Positions 1 through 9,516 of a stretch of DNA of 31,778 nucleotides are shown here, in pieces (the first letter of the stretch is position 1; each line of letters opens with the position of its first letter). Made by a program: the position numbers and the translations under genes. Source of the stretch: Planctomycetaceae bacterium (GTDB lineage Bacteria > Planctomycetota > Planctomycetia > Pirellulales > Lacipirellulaceae); NCBI GenBank assembly GCA_002713555.1, contig PATG01000081.1:4845-36622 (forward strand), in the 5' to 3' direction. The notes beneath the pieces are model-generated. The model had not been told where the DNA came from. It saw only the letters and a list, made by a program, of their open reading frames with translations, and ran no database searches.

Positions 1-83
1 GGATGGTACCAGGCGGGCAATGGCCAGACGACGATCATGAAGCTTGGCCCATCAGCATTCTGCTTGGGAAGAGCCAATACGAA

Positions 84-821
84 CTACTTATTAACAATAC
101 CAAGTAATTCAATATCAAAGATGAGCGCACTACCAGCCGGCAAATCAGGACCCATTGCTACATCCTTATAGGCCAGATCGGCCGGGATAAACAATTTCCA
201 TTTGTCTCCGACTTTCATCATTTGAAGGGCTTCTGTCCAGCCAGTAATTACCCCACTGACGGGAAATTCTGCTGGACCGCCGTGCTTTGCCGAAGCATCG
301 AATACCGTACCATTGATCAACGTGCCTCGATAGTTGCAGCGCACCGTGTCATTAAGACCCGGGGTGGGGCCATCACCTGATTTGATGACTTTGTACTGCA
401 GACCGCTCTTGGTGACTTTTACACCTTCTGCCTGAGCATTTTTTGCCAGAAATGCATCACCCATCTTTCTATTTTCAGCGCTTTGCTGCTGTTGTTGCGA
501 CATGGCCTTCTGCTGCATTTGTGCCTGCAGTGCTTCTAATGCTTGGGCACAGGCTCTTTCGTCAAGTTTTGGTTTTGCCCCCCCCAAACCATCTTTCAAT
601 CCGGCAACCAGATTTTCAACATTGAGTTGTGTACCGCTACTACGAAAACTATTGCCAATATCCAAACCTATGGCATAGCTGTACTGGTCTTCCAATGACG
701 TTGCAGAAAATCCCGTGGGAGTAGCAAGTTCCTTCTTCTGTGGGAGATCCTCCTGCGCAACGACCCAGGCACCACCAATGCATAGCATAAGACCGCCCAC
801 CCCAATCATTATCCTCTTCAT
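84..821 (-). CDS. FKBP-type peptidyl-prolyl cis-trans isomerase, exported
   Basis: A peptidyl-prolyl isomerase that should catalyse proline cis-trans isomerisation during folding of exported proteins. The 245-residue product has a signal peptide (MKRIMIGVGG, hydrophobic stretch, then AQ at about 22-23), an FkpA/Mip-like N-terminal helical domain at about 40-125 with a Gln-rich run (MSQQQQQSA), and a C-terminal FKBP domain at about 135-245. FKBP landmarks visible are SGLQYKV, the VFDAS segment, GVITGWTEALQMMKVGDKW and the closing LIFDIELLGI. The frame runs upstream to 854, but ATG 821 is preferred because GGAG lies about 10 bases before it and the signal peptide then starts correctly. The N-terminal domain suggests a dimer, as in FkpA and Mip; this is inference from the family. 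It stands alone, divergent from the next gene. Confidence 0.93.
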   Translation of the reverse strand: MKRIMIGVGGLMLCIGGAWVVAQEDLPQKKELATPTGFSATSLEDQYSYAIGLDIGNSFRSSGTQLNVENLVAGLKDGLGGAKPKLDERACAQALEALQAQMQQKAMSQQQQQSAENRKMGDAFLAKNAQAEGVKVTKSGLQYKVIKSGDGPTPGLNDTVRCNYRGTLINGTVFDASAKHGGPAEFPVSGVITGWTEALQMMKVGDKWKLFIPADLAYKDVAMGPDLPAGSALIFDIELLGIVNK

Positions 822-1306
822 AATTGTTACTCTCCGTTTTTTGATGCACCCCAAAGCAACGACCGTACCCGGGATAGATAGTCAGAGCAGAAAAACTCAA
901 CCGTGCCCGATAGCAAAGCACCGTGCCTTCCAGGGAAGATCACGAGGTCTCTTGCCACCGCATATCACGTATAAGCAATTTCCAGCCACGTGCCGACCAG
1001 TATAGCGATTCTTGTGCTTCCAGATACTCCCCCCAAAAGCGCCCTCCTCAGAATAACCCGACCCGTTTTTCTGCTAAAATCGAGCGAAACCACCACAAAT
1101 GGCAACCTCATGGCCTGATAGGTAGGGATATCCTATAATCTTCTGTAGGGTGTTGGTAATTCTGGCACGTCCAGAGGGTCTGCCAGATTAGCAACACCCG
1201 TTTTCTATGTACGTGCTCGAGGTACGTGTGCAGCTGCCTTGCTGGTGAGGCCAACAAGTACGACGGCTAGTCCATACCAATAGCTTTTCAACGACACGGG
1301 TTCCCC
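822..1306. other. Intergenic region between divergent genes
   Basis: This 485-base gap separates the FKBP gene (minus) from the DUF1559 gene (plus) and should hold both promoters. Short open frames on either strand have no convincing start or protein-like composition. The only clear structure is the hairpin at 1148-1199. No sigma-70 promoter pair could be assigned with confidence. Confidence 0.6.
1148..1199 (+). repeat. Long inverted repeat (hairpin) upstream of the DUF1559 gene
   Basis: Arms 1148-1167 and 1181-1199 pair over about 18 bases with one mismatch and one bulged T, around a 13-base loop. The 3' arm is followed by GTTTTCT, so a rightward terminator is possible, but no rightward gene ends here. 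It may be a leader structure of the downstream gene, or the remnant of a mobile element. Confidence 0.6.
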
Positions 1307-2419
1307 TTGAAGTCAATCGCCAAAAATGCGAATCGCACCCCACATGGTGCCCATGGCCTGGCGGGTTTTAGTCTCGTTGAACTGCTTGTCGTCATCGCTA
1401 TTATTGGCGTGTTGGTCTCTTTATTGCTTCCCGCTGTGCAAGCAGCTCGGGAATCTTCTCGACGCCTGCAATGCACAAACAATATTCGCCAAATCGCGAT
1501 TGCTACACAAAACTACGAATCAGCGAATGGCATGCTACCACCATCGGCGACACTTGATCCACGACAAGAAGTCTTTAACGTTGGTAGCGCGGTAACATCC
1601 TATCCCGTCGCTGACCATCAAGTGGGCAAGCCTTATAGCTGGACGGTCGTTTTACTACCCTTCCTGGAACAAGAAAACCTTTATGACCAATTTGATTTTT
1701 CACGTACACTTTTTGAACAAGATACAGACGCCCAAGCACAGTCGGTTTCCAGCTTTCTTTGCCCGAGCGACGAGGCACATGAGCGGGTTTTTGTCGACGA
1801 CACACTAACCCAAGGCAAATACTTTGCAAAAGGCAATTATGCCGCCTATGTGAGCCCATTTCACATCGATTTGCAACTGCTCTATCCTGGCGCATTAATC
1901 TCAACGGGCCAGTCTCTAAGACGCGTTGTGGACGGCACATCGAAAACGATCGTTTTTTCTGAAGTACGGACTCTCGATCACACAGAAGATGAACGCGGTG
2001 CTTGGGCCTTACCATGGGCAGGGGCAAGTCTGTTATCTTTTGATATGCACCACCTGTGTAATGATGGAGCGCCCCATTGTCCCAATGAACGCTACTATCG
2101 CGCAAATCCAATCAGTTTTGGCTACACACAAAGGCCCAATATTGAAAACGGCCCAGTCAAAGACACGCTCCATCACTGCCATACTGGTAGCCTGCAAGAA
2201 AACATGTCTGACTTACAGAGCATGCCATGCACACGATGGCAATACCCAATTGGTCTAGGTGGTTATTATTCGGCATCGCCACGCAGCAGACATCCTGGTG
2301 GCGTGAATGTCACCTATCTTGACGGACATGCCAGCTTCATCCTGGACGATGTTGATGAGGTCTCTTTTGCATACCGCGTCAGCATCAATGACGGGAACTT
2401 CGACGATGACGACTTTTGA
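1307..2419 (+). CDS. DUF1559 family protein with type IV pilin-like N-terminus
   Basis: A pseudopilin-like protein of the DUF1559 family, greatly expanded in planctomycetes; its cellular role is not established. The 370 residues open with a prepilin cleavage site (G20 then FSLVELLVVIAIIG) and the hydrophobic helix that follows, then LLPAVQAARESSRRLQC, the family's characteristic second segment. Near the C-terminus the HPGG...LDGHASF segment matches the family's H-x9-DG signature. The start is TTG: the frame is closed by a stop at 1268-1270 and there is no ATG before the pilin motif. No strong ribosome binding site is visible. The protein should be cut by a prepilin peptidase and held in the inner membrane or assembled into a fibre; this is family inference. 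A small membrane protein follows almost directly. Confidence 0.93.
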   Translation: MKSIAKNANRTPHGAHGLAGFSLVELLVVIAIIGVLVSLLLPAVQAARESSRRLQCTNNIRQIAIATQNYESANGMLPPSATLDPRQEVFNVGSAVTSYPVADHQVGKPYSWTVVLLPFLEQENLYDQFDFSRTLFEQDTDAQAQSVSSFLCPSDEAHERVFVDDTLTQGKYFAKGNYAAYVSPFHIDLQLLYPGALISTGQSLRRVVDGTSKTIVFSEVRTLDHTEDERGAWALPWAGASLLSFDMHHLCNDGAPHCPNERYYRANPISFGYTQRPNIENGPVKDTLHHCHTGSLQENMSDLQSMPCTRWQYPIGLGGYYSASPRSRHPGGVNVTYLDGHASFILDDVDEVSFAYRVSINDGNFDDDDF

Positions 2420-2423
2420 AGCA

Positions 2424-2813
2424 ATGGTAGAGACTCAGAAAAATACTCCTGACAAGGTATCTCTATCTATCCCTATGGTACTTTTGGGACTTGGTATTCT
2501 GCTCATTGCGGGTTCCTATCTGCCAATCGGCCAATTCGTAGCACAATCTCAATGGAGTCGGGAAGATTCGGCTGCCTACGATAAAGTGTCGCAACGCTAT
2601 AAGCGATCGAACTATCAATCGGCAGCCCGTGCAGGGGTCTCTGAAGAAGAGTGGCAATCTCAGCGCAAGAATATGAAACTACAGATGGATGCCATGAATG
2701 AGCGCCTTGCTAAGGCAAAAAGCCAACCCCGGATGTGGAGCCAGGGGATGCTATGGATTGGTGCGCTGCTTGCTGCAGGTGGCGCGGTCTACCACCAAAT
2801 GAAAAGCGCCTGA
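2424..2813 (+). CDS. Small membrane protein with two transmembrane helices
   Basis: I do not recognise the family. The 129-residue product has a first helix (about 11-30, IPMVLLGLGILLIAGSYLPI), a polar, charged region with SREDSAAYDKV and QRKNMKLQMDAMNERLAK that may form a short coiled coil, and a second helix near the C-terminus (MLWIGALLAAGGAVYH). Both ends probably face the cytoplasm. It starts 4 bases after the DUF1559 stop, so co-transcription is very likely. An alternative ATG at 2406 would overlap that gene by 14 bases; neither start has a strong ribosome binding site. Small membrane proteins directly after DUF1559 genes suggest a link with the pseudopilin, but this is context only. 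Confidence 0.75.
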   Translation: MVETQKNTPDKVSLSIPMVLLGLGILLIAGSYLPIGQFVAQSQWSREDSAAYDKVSQRYKRSNYQSAARAGVSEEEWQSQRKNMKLQMDAMNERLAKAKSQPRMWSQGMLWIGALLAAGGAVYHQMKSA

Positions 2814-2950
2814 CTCCAAGAACAATGCGAAATAGCTCACAGGGATGACTCAAAAACAACTTCGGTATTGCAAATCCTCCGCGTCCGGCGCTCATCCATC
2901 TGAACAGGAGGAGTTATTCTTAAGTGATCACTTAGGCAGCTGCGGTCCAT

Positions 2951-4834
2951 TCACACGCTGGCCCAAGCACGTCGCTGGCAGCTACCCCACAAGAAGAATC
3001 CCAGGATGGCACTTAGCAGACTGGACGGCTCAGGGACTCCAGCAGCCAAGCTAGTCTGTCCCTGCAGAACGGACGACGAGGGTAAGGCTGCTCCGTAGGT
3101 CTGTGCAAAAAACATCTTGTCATCGGCATCGACATCGCCATCCCCATCCGCGTCGCCATTGCCCAAAGCGGCATTCGTTAGCGTACCCGAAAGGGCAAAG
3201 AGATCTAGATCGTCCTCATCAATATCACTATCAGAATCCAGGTCCCCGACACCCAGGGGGTCCAACACTGTGGTACCAAAGCCTTGCTGCCAGGCTAAAA
3301 GATCTGCCCCACTCACAAGCCCGTCTCCGTTGAAATCTGCGGTTGGCGAGTAGGTTGTCATCCGCCAGGCCAGACCAAAATCGTGTGTGGAATCGCTGGA
3401 AACTTTAAGTGTGTAGGTCCCTGCTGGCAAATCTGAAATATAGATATGCTCAACATTATCTACGGTACTTGCACTGAGCCCCTCGACTACACCGTTACCA
3501 GGAGTGATGTCGACTGTTGCCCCCCCTGAGTCTACCAATTCCAGATTGAGATCAGCGACCACGGGAATTCCCACATTGAAGGGAGCGCTTATCTGCGCAT
3601 TCCATGAACTGACTATGGATAGTTCTTTGGCCGTACTACCAGCCGGAACGACAAAATCATAGAGCAGCGCATTGACGATGCCAGGCTGGATGGTTTGGTA
3701 GTCCCAGCCGTGACTGGGAACGGTTGTGGGAGTCGTCGTACTGCCCGTAGCTTTGCCGCCAACGGTCATCAGATAGCTGTTTAAGACGTTTAACTCCCCA
3801 GCTCCATAGGTATCGTCCAACGGATGCCATTGGCTCCCGGCATCCAATTGACTCCAGCTGGGAAATTCATCTTTTGTGGCCCCTGCCATGAGGATGGCTT
3901 TTAATGTTTCGGAATTCGCTGCATCGGTACCCAATACGCCACTCGAACTATGCAGAAAAGTCGCAATCGAACTCGCACTCGATGTCGCTGAACTTGTATA
4001 AAGTCTGGGCATCACAACATCAGGCTTACTGCGCCCTGTGCCATAGCCCGACAGCACGGTATGTCCTGAACTATGTCCACCATCCATACGGCCAACGGCC
4101 AAAGCATTGTAACTATGAACGAGCAAATTGGGCAGATTACTGGGCACACTATTACCGAGACCGACAGCAGCCAGGATATTATTATTGTCAATTGCGTAAT
4201 CGAATCGTCTCAGAGCTTCACGATCGTCTGAGTCATTCTCATAAGTCCCGACCCAACTATGATTCTGCACACGAAAGTTTTGTGCGTCCGGTAGAGTACT
4301 GTTGCTTCCTAACATATTAAGAATTTTGTTGAGATAGTCATCAGCTTCGTAAACCGTCACTACGTTTGCAGCAGGAGCCAGACTTGTTGTATTCCCAAAA
4401 ATTGTATTCCCAAAAAAATTCTGCCCCTGATTCGTGGCATGCGTTGAATAACCTATGCAAACACCTTCACAAGAGTTATTGCTACCATCTATGAATGTTA
4501 CTGATTGTGACAATGGGTCTGTACCCGACAAGAATTGTGTTGCATTCGGATCCGGTTGATAGTTCCTGATAATAATTACATCGTCTTCTGGTTCTGGCGT
4601 GCCCATATCATCCCACGTGGTCTGCAATGCCTCCACGAGTGCGACCGGCACCCCTGCTCCATTAGGAGCCGATGCCCCTAAGATGTTTTCGAGCTGAGTA
4701 AAGTTCACATCGTCGAGCCAATCGCCTGACGCCCTATTCGAGCAGGTGCACCAAACTAGCACCCAGACACACCAACCCAACACGGCACAACGTCGATGTT
4801 TAGAATAGTCTGATTTGGAGGTAAGGTAATGCAC
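2951..4834 (-). CDS. Subtilase-like secreted protein with dockerin-type repeats and PEP-CTERM tail
   Basis: An exported protein that resembles S8 peptidases. With GTG 4834 as start it has about 627 residues: a basic then hydrophobic signal sequence (KHRRCAVLGWCVWVLVW), a subtilase-like domain at about 45-350, a beta-rich domain at about 380-495, dockerin-type calcium loops at about 498-570 (DFNGDGLVSGADLL, DLDSDSDIDEDDLD, DADGDGDVDADD), and a C-terminal VPEPSS, hydrophobic helix, QRR end typical of PEP-CTERM proteins. In the subtilase part a THA segment (about 131) and SSATSSASSIATF (about 285) sit where His and Ser motifs are expected, and AAVGLGNS resembles the oxyanion Asn region, but the Asp position reads VALVEAL. 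The frame stays open to ATG 4990, which lacks a ribosome binding site and would bury the signal peptide. Exosortase processing is expected from the family. Confidence 0.8.
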   Translation of the reverse strand: MHYLTSKSDYSKHRRCAVLGWCVWVLVWCTCSNRASGDWLDDVNFTQLENILGASAPNGAGVPVALVEALQTTWDDMGTPEPEDDVIIIRNYQPDPNATQFLSGTDPLSQSVTFIDGSNNSCEGVCIGYSTHATNQGQNFFGNTIFGNTTSLAPAANVVTVYEADDYLNKILNMLGSNSTLPDAQNFRVQNHSWVGTYENDSDDREALRRFDYAIDNNNILAAVGLGNSVPSNLPNLLVHSYNALAVGRMDGGHSSGHTVLSGYGTGRSKPDVVMPRLYTSSATSSASSIATFLHSSSGVLGTDAANSETLKAILMAGATKDEFPSWSQLDAGSQWHPLDDTYGAGELNVLNSYLMTVGGKATGSTTTPTTVPSHGWDYQTIQPGIVNALLYDFVVPAGSTAKELSIVSSWNAQISAPFNVGIPVVADLNLELVDSGGATVDITPGNGVVEGLSASTVDNVEHIYISDLPAGTYTLKVSSDSTHDFGLAWRMTTYSPTADFNGDGLVSGADLLAWQQGFGTTVLDPLGVGDLDSDSDIDEDDLDLFALSGTLTNAALGNGDADGDGDVDADDKMFFAQTYGAALPSSSVLQGQTSLAAGVPEPSSLLSAILGFFLWGSCQRRAWASV

Positions 4835-4990
4835 TAGTTTCAAGGCACCTAAAAAAGAGAATGCTATAAACAAGCGACATAAATCCGCACAGCGACACCA
4901 CTGCCTGGATTGTGCCAAAGAGATTCTTCTGTTCCGAGCAAGATTTACCTGCCAGAAAACCTCACGGGTAATACCCAGCCAAATAAACAT

Positions 4991-5363
4991 AAATAGTCAG
5001 GCTTACTGCTACCCATACTTAGTGCCATTATTCCCTTAAACCCCTGTTTTTTCAAGTTTTTTGCTTAGTAGGCTCCGAATACTCAAGGGTTCTAAAGGTC
5101 AGAAACAACGATTCTGCCGTCTGGACACCCCATCCGGCCCAAAAAAACTAGTGCCCAGAAGCCGGAATTATTGACTGAAACCCCCTGATTCATAGCTTCT
5201 GGAGTCTCGGACTCGGGTCCCATGGATGCTGTAAAGACGCGACCAAAGTCACCACATCACATGGTCGTTTGAGTTGTGTTCCCCTTGCTGGAACTCTAAA
5301 CTACCCCGTTTGTGTCCAGTGTCCCGGCCAAGACCATGTTGAGGCCCTACCCACCCCAAGCAG
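4991..5363. other. Intergenic region upstream of cysD
   Basis: This gap separates the minus-strand subtilase-like gene from cysD and should hold the promoter of the sulfate activation genes. There is an AT-rich stretch with T-runs near 5047-5065, but I could not assign promoter hexamers, an operator or a terminator hairpin. Confidence 0.5.
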
Positions 5364-6275
5364 ATGACCTCCTACAGCCTTACCCACCTCAAACAACTCG
5401 AAGCCGAGAGCATTCACATCATTCGTGAGGTTGCTGCCGAGTTTGACAACCCTGTCATGCTTTACTCGGTCGGCAAAGATTCCTCGGTAATGGTTCGCTT
5501 AGCCGAAAAAGCTTTTTACCCGGGAAAACCCCCCTTTCCCCTCATGCATGTCGACACCACCTGGAAATTTCGCGAGATGATCGCGTTTCGCGACAACTAC
5601 GTAAAAAATGAACTCGGCTGGGAGCTACTCGTCCATACCAATGAAGAAGGAGTCAAACAGGGCATCGGCCCTTTTACGCATGGCAGTCAAGTGCATACGG
5701 ACACCATGAAAACGGTTGCGCTCAAACAGGCTCTCGACAAATACAAATTCGACGCCGCTTTCGGCGGTGCCCGTCGCGATGAAGAAAAGTCGCGAGCCAA
5801 GGAACGTGTCTATTCTTTTCGCGACAAATTCCATCGCTGGGATCCCAAAAACCAGCGGCCCGAATTGTGGAATGTTTATAACGGCAAAGTGCAAAAGGGT
5901 GAAAGCATTCGTGTTTTTCCACTCTCCAACTGGACTGAACTCGATGTATGGCAATACATCCACCTGGAAAAAATTCCAATCGTCCCACTCTACCTGTCAG
6001 CAAAAAGGCCTGTGGTCGAAAAAGACGGCGCCCTCATTTTAGTCGATGATGACCGTATGCCCATTGAGCCGGACGAAAAAGTCGAAGAAAAGATGGTGCG
6101 CTTCCGTACACTTGGGTGCTACCCGCTCACCGGAGCCGTCGAAAGCACTGCGACAACTTTACCTGAGATCATTCAGGAAATGCTGCTCACGACAACGAGT
6201 GAGCGTCAAGGTCGCGTGATTGACTACGACCAGCAGGGGTCCATGGAAGAGAAGAAAAAAGAAGGGTATTTTTAA
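5364..6275 (+). CDS. cysD: Sulfate adenylyltransferase subunit 2 (CysD)
   Basis: The small catalytic subunit of ATP sulfurylase, which with CysN makes adenosine 5'-phosphosulfate (APS) and pyrophosphate from ATP and sulfate in the cytoplasm. The 303 residues match the usual length (about 300). The ATP pyrophosphatase PP-loop is [10 protein letters not shown] at about 33-42, followed by conserved [11 protein letters not shown], the [16 protein letters not shown] segment, and [15 protein letters not shown]. The C-terminus ([14 protein letters not shown]...[11 protein letters not shown]...EKKKEGYF) is also standard. The start is ATG 5364 with only a weak purine-rich stretch upstream. It lies 220 bases upstream of cysNC on the same strand, so the two probably share a transcript or regulation. 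Confidence 0.97.
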   Translation: MTSYSLTHLKQLEAESIHIIREVAAEFDNPVMLYSVGKDSSVMVRLAEKAFYPGKPPFPLMHVDTTWKFREMIAFRDNYVKNELGWELLVHTNEEGVKQGIGPFTHGSQVHTDTMKTVALKQALDKYKFDAAFGGARRDEEKSRAKERVYSFRDKFHRWDPKNQRPELWNVYNGKVQKGESIRVFPLSNWTELDVWQYIHLEKIPIVPLYLSAKRPVVEKDGALILVDDDRMPIEPDEKVEEKMVRFRTLGCYPLTGAVESTATTLPEIIQEMLLTTTSERQGRVIDYDQQGSMEEKKKEGYF

Positions 6276-6495
6276 ATTGAGACTCCGCTTTGCGATTGGA
6301 TGCTCTGCGTAAGTCGTATCAAAACACGTTGATTTTTCGTAGCGATTAATAGTTGAAGCCCAGTGCAACCAGTCCGCCATTGATTGCAATTGCACATTCC
6401 AGAATAAAGAATCTCAAAGTCGCGGTAAGGCACATGCCATCCTGGTAACCTTACCCACACCCAAAAACAACTCGTAATTCTCAACCCAGATCATC

Positions 6496-8424
6496 ATGTC
6501 CCATCAATCTGATCTCATTGCTACCGATATTGACGCCTATCTCAAGCAACATGAGAACAAGGAACTACTACGTTTTTTGACCTGCGGTAGCGTTGACGAC
6601 GGCAAGAGTACGCTGATTGGCATGCTCCTTTACGAGTCCAAGATGATTTACGAGGATCAGCTGGCTGCTATCGAACAAGCATCGGCTACCCACGGTACTA
6701 CAGGAGGTGGTTTTGACCCGGCACTCTTAACCGATGGCCTCAAAGCCGAACGTGAACAAGGCATCACAATCGATGTTGCCTACCGTTATTTTTCTACCGC
6801 AAAAAGAAAATTCATCATTGCCGATTGCCCCGGACATGAGCAGTACACGCGCAATATGGCAACTGGGGCTTCGACCTGCGATATGGCAATTATCCTCATC
6901 GACGCCCGGCATGGCGTGATGACCCAAACCAAGCGACATTCATTTATTGTCTCCTTACTGGGCATCAAGCATGTGCTTGTAGCAGTCAACAAAATGGACC
7001 TGGTAGACTTTTCACAGGAACGTTTTGATGAGATCGTCAGCGAATACCGCGACTTTGCCACTCGGCTCGAAATGCCGGACCAGCATTTTATTCCCATCAG
7101 TGCTCTTCAAGGTGATAACCTGCTCGAGCACAGCCCAAACACGCCGTGGTACGAAGGCTCGACATTAATGCACCATCTGGAAAATGTGCATATCGCTTCC
7201 GACCGCAACTTGATTGACTTTCGTATGCCTGTTCAGTACGTGAATCGGCCAAATCTAAACTTTCGTGGTTTCTGTGGCACAATCAGCTCAGGCGTTATCC
7301 ATAAGGGAGATGACGTAATGGTTTTGCCATCGCAGAAAAAGAGCCGAGTTAAGTCCATCGTCACCTACGAAGGCGAAATTGAAGAAGCCTTTGCTCCACT
7401 TGCCATCACTCTCACTACAGAAGACGAAATTGACATCAGTCGTGGTGACATCATCGTACGCCCCGAAAATCTACCTGATACATCCGACAAATTCGAAGCC
7501 TCCCTGGTGTGGATGGCCGAAGATCCGCTGGTTCCGGGAAAAGAATACTGGATCAAGCATTGTTCAAAACTCACCACGGGTCGCATCACAACGTTGCGCT
7601 ACCAAATTGATGTCAATACTCTGCATCGCAATCCCTCACCCACACTAGAACTCAACGAAATTGGACGTTGCCAAATCCAGCTCAACCAGTCGATCGCCCT
7701 GGATCCCTACAACCGCAATCATGGCACAGGCTCATTCATCATTGTGGATCGAGTATCGAACGTAACTGTTGCTGCTGGCATGATTATGGATCGCAAGACA
7801 TCCGACGATTCAAATCATTGGGATGATGAAGCTGCTGAGGGTTTAGAGACGCGTACCAGCCCGGTCACCACCGAAGAGCGTTCAGCACGGTACGGCCAAC
7901 AGCCCGTTACGATGCTGATCACGGGTCCACCGGCCTCAGGCAAAACGCTAATAGCAAATGCCGTCGAGAGAATACTCTTTGATCGTGGTCGATCCGTCGC
8001 TGTCATCGATGGCCAAAACATGCGCCGCGGCCTCAGTCGCGATCTAGGATTCACGACCGATGATCGGAGCGAGAATCTACGCCGGGCAGCCGAAGTGGCC
8101 AAAACGCTCAACAGCTCTGGTCTCATCACAATCGCAGCATTTGTAGCTCCTCATGAAGCGATTCGCCAGAAGGCAGCCGAAGTTGTAGGGGGGGGCCGTT
8201 TTTTAGTTGCCCACTGTTCGGCCCCTATTGCCTGGTGCCGAGAACACGACGAGCACGACATTTATTCCAAAGCAGACTCCGGTGAAATTGGCAATTTGGC
8301 GGGCGTATCCATCGAATACGAACCACCCATTGAGCCCGATGTGGAGTTGCCGCTGCACGAAATCACCGTAGAAGAATGTGCCCAGCGTGTGATCAAACTC
8401 CTCGAAGAACGCTCGTTTATCTAG
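6496..8424 (+). CDS. cysNC: Bifunctional sulfate adenylyltransferase subunit 1 / adenylylsulfate kinase
   Basis: A fusion of the GTPase subunit of ATP sulfurylase (drives APS formation with GTP hydrolysis) and APS kinase (makes PAPS). In 642 residues the CysN part carries the G1 loop GSVDDGKST (31-39), the switch region DCPGHEQY (110-117) and NKMD (165-168), then the elongation-factor-like beta domains to about 430. The CysC part runs from about 465 to the end, with a P-loop GPPASGKT (477-484), [15 protein letters not shown] (505-519), DRSENLRR and the C-terminal kinase segments. Two details differ from the usual kinase: the P-loop is GPPASGKT rather than a GLSGSGKS type, and DGDN is DGQN. 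The start is ATG 6496; no strong ribosome binding site. It follows cysD in the same direction. Confidence 0.96.
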   Translation: MSHQSDLIATDIDAYLKQHENKELLRFLTCGSVDDGKSTLIGMLLYESKMIYEDQLAAIEQASATHGTTGGGFDPALLTDGLKAEREQGITIDVAYRYFSTAKRKFIIADCPGHEQYTRNMATGASTCDMAIILIDARHGVMTQTKRHSFIVSLLGIKHVLVAVNKMDLVDFSQERFDEIVSEYRDFATRLEMPDQHFIPISALQGDNLLEHSPNTPWYEGSTLMHHLENVHIASDRNLIDFRMPVQYVNRPNLNFRGFCGTISSGVIHKGDDVMVLPSQKKSRVKSIVTYEGEIEEAFAPLAITLTTEDEIDISRGDIIVRPENLPDTSDKFEASLVWMAEDPLVPGKEYWIKHCSKLTTGRITTLRYQIDVNTLHRNPSPTLELNEIGRCQIQLNQSIALDPYNRNHGTGSFIIVDRVSNVTVAAGMIMDRKTSDDSNHWDDEAAEGLETRTSPVTTEERSARYGQQPVTMLITGPPASGKTLIANAVERILFDRGRSVAVIDGQNMRRGLSRDLGFTTDDRSENLRRAAEVAKTLNSSGLITIAAFVAPHEAIRQKAAEVVGGGRFLVAHCSAPIAWCREHDEHDIYSKADSGEIGNLAGVSIEYEPPIEPDVELPLHEITVEECAQRVIKLLEERSFI

Positions 8425-8605
8425 AAACGGCCCTATCGGATCAAGCTTCGTTTGACGAACCACTAAAAACTCTGTTTTTCTTTTTAGAGATGTTAGTGGA
8501 AGAAACGAAAGTTTATAAATTAGCTGGGCTCCGTGCCTCACGTTTTATCGTTCGCGCAAGCATGTACTCACTTTCTTAGAGACCGTTTCAATTCTAGGAT
8601 CGTTC

Positions 8606-9106
8606 ATGAAAGCAACCGACTTATTACGCACACAAATGACGATGAGTAAAGACGTCACTGCTGGTCTGTTGTCCAGCATGTCCGACGCTCCATTGACTTT
8701 TCCAACTCCCCAGGGCGGCAACCATCCCACCTGGGTTGCTGGACATTTGGTATATGCCGAGGCCAATCTGATTAACCACATGTTGCTCGGCAACACAAAT
8801 CCACTCCTTTCTTGGAAAGACCTTTTCCGAGGGGGTTCTGAGCCCGTTGCTACGGAGAACACCTATCCTGCACTGGCAGAACTTCTTGCGAAATGGGATG
8901 AAATCCGCATCCAAACACTCCAATTGCTTGATTCGCTATCGGACGAAGATCTTGACAAGAGTTCCCTGAAACCGCCCCCAGGTCGCGAGGAGATCTTCGG
9001 TACATATGGTAAAGTATTCTCCATGGTCGTCATGCATCCACTGATGCACCGCGGCCAGGTTGCGGACGCACGCCGCGCAGCAGGTCGTGATGTTTTGATG
9101 TTTTAA
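8606..9106 (+). CDS. DinB-like (YfiT/DinB superfamily) protein
   Basis: A four-helix-bundle protein of the DinB-like superfamily, whose members bind a divalent metal with three histidines; many act as thiol-dependent transferases, others have no known role. The 166 residues show the N-terminal His in TWVAGHLVY (H47) and the C-terminal pair MHPLMHRGQ (H144 and H148), the expected H...HxxxH arrangement. The start ATG 8606 has AGGA about 8 bases upstream. It lies 181 bases after cysNC and 36 bases before a small unknown gene on the same strand. A thiol-related role would fit the sulfur neighbourhood, but nothing in the sequence proves the substrate. Confidence 0.8.
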   Translation: MKATDLLRTQMTMSKDVTAGLLSSMSDAPLTFPTPQGGNHPTWVAGHLVYAEANLINHMLLGNTNPLLSWKDLFRGGSEPVATENTYPALAELLAKWDEIRIQTLQLLDSLSDEDLDKSSLKPPPGREEIFGTYGKVFSMVVMHPLMHRGQVADARRAAGRDVLMF

Positions 9107-9142
9107 GGAAAACTCTTACCTTACCTGGCTGGACATCTAGAT

Positions 9143-9430
9143 ATGCACAAGATTGGCCTTTCTTTCCAATCACCACTCTCCGCAGATGAAGTGCGCGCCA
9201 AGTACATCCGTCCGCTTAGTGCAACGATTTCAGAAGCAGGAGCTGGTATCTATGCCAACTACTTGCGGCAAGTCGACCCAGACGATATTCAACCGACAGA
9301 ACACTTGCTTATTTTTGAAGCCCATGACTTCAAACAGGCCCTCAGGCTACTTCGTGTTCAAATCGAAAAAATCGGCTTACCCGAGGGGGTGCAGTTTCAA
9401 AATCTCAACCCGTCTTCCCCAGGCTATTAG
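9143..9430 (+). CDS. Small protein of unknown function
   Basis: I do not recognise this 95-residue protein. It is soluble, has no signal peptide or membrane helix, and reads as a compact alternating alpha/beta sequence: a strand (HKIGLSFQSP), helix (SADEVRAKYIRP), a YANYLRQVDPDD segment, a strand (EHLLIFEAHD) and a helix (FKQALRLLRVQIEKIG). The start ATG 9143 has no clear ribosome binding site but lies 36 bases after the DinB-like gene, so expression from the same transcript is likely. Codon usage resembles that of the neighbours, which supports a real gene. Confidence 0.65.
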   Translation: MHKIGLSFQSPLSADEVRAKYIRPLSATISEAGAGIYANYLRQVDPDDIQPTEHLLIFEAHDFKQALRLLRVQIEKIGLPEGVQFQNLNPSSPGY

Positions 9431-9516
9431 AGTGCCTATTTACGCGTTTTCATCGTGCCGTCTCAAAAGCTGTCAATCAGGGAATACCCAAATCACACCC
9501 AAGACATGAGCCGTAA

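Noticed and set aside
1..83. An open stretch at the window start, possibly the end of another gene.
   Set aside because: Too short to judge; no motif, start or stop signal supports a gene on either strand.
1575..2111. A 178-codon open frame on the minus strand.
   Set aside because: It is antisense to the DUF1559 gene, whose motifs are clear; the product has no recognisable features.
3904..4320. A 138-codon plus-strand frame.
   Set aside because: It is antisense to the subtilase-like gene and contains no motif or plausible start signal.
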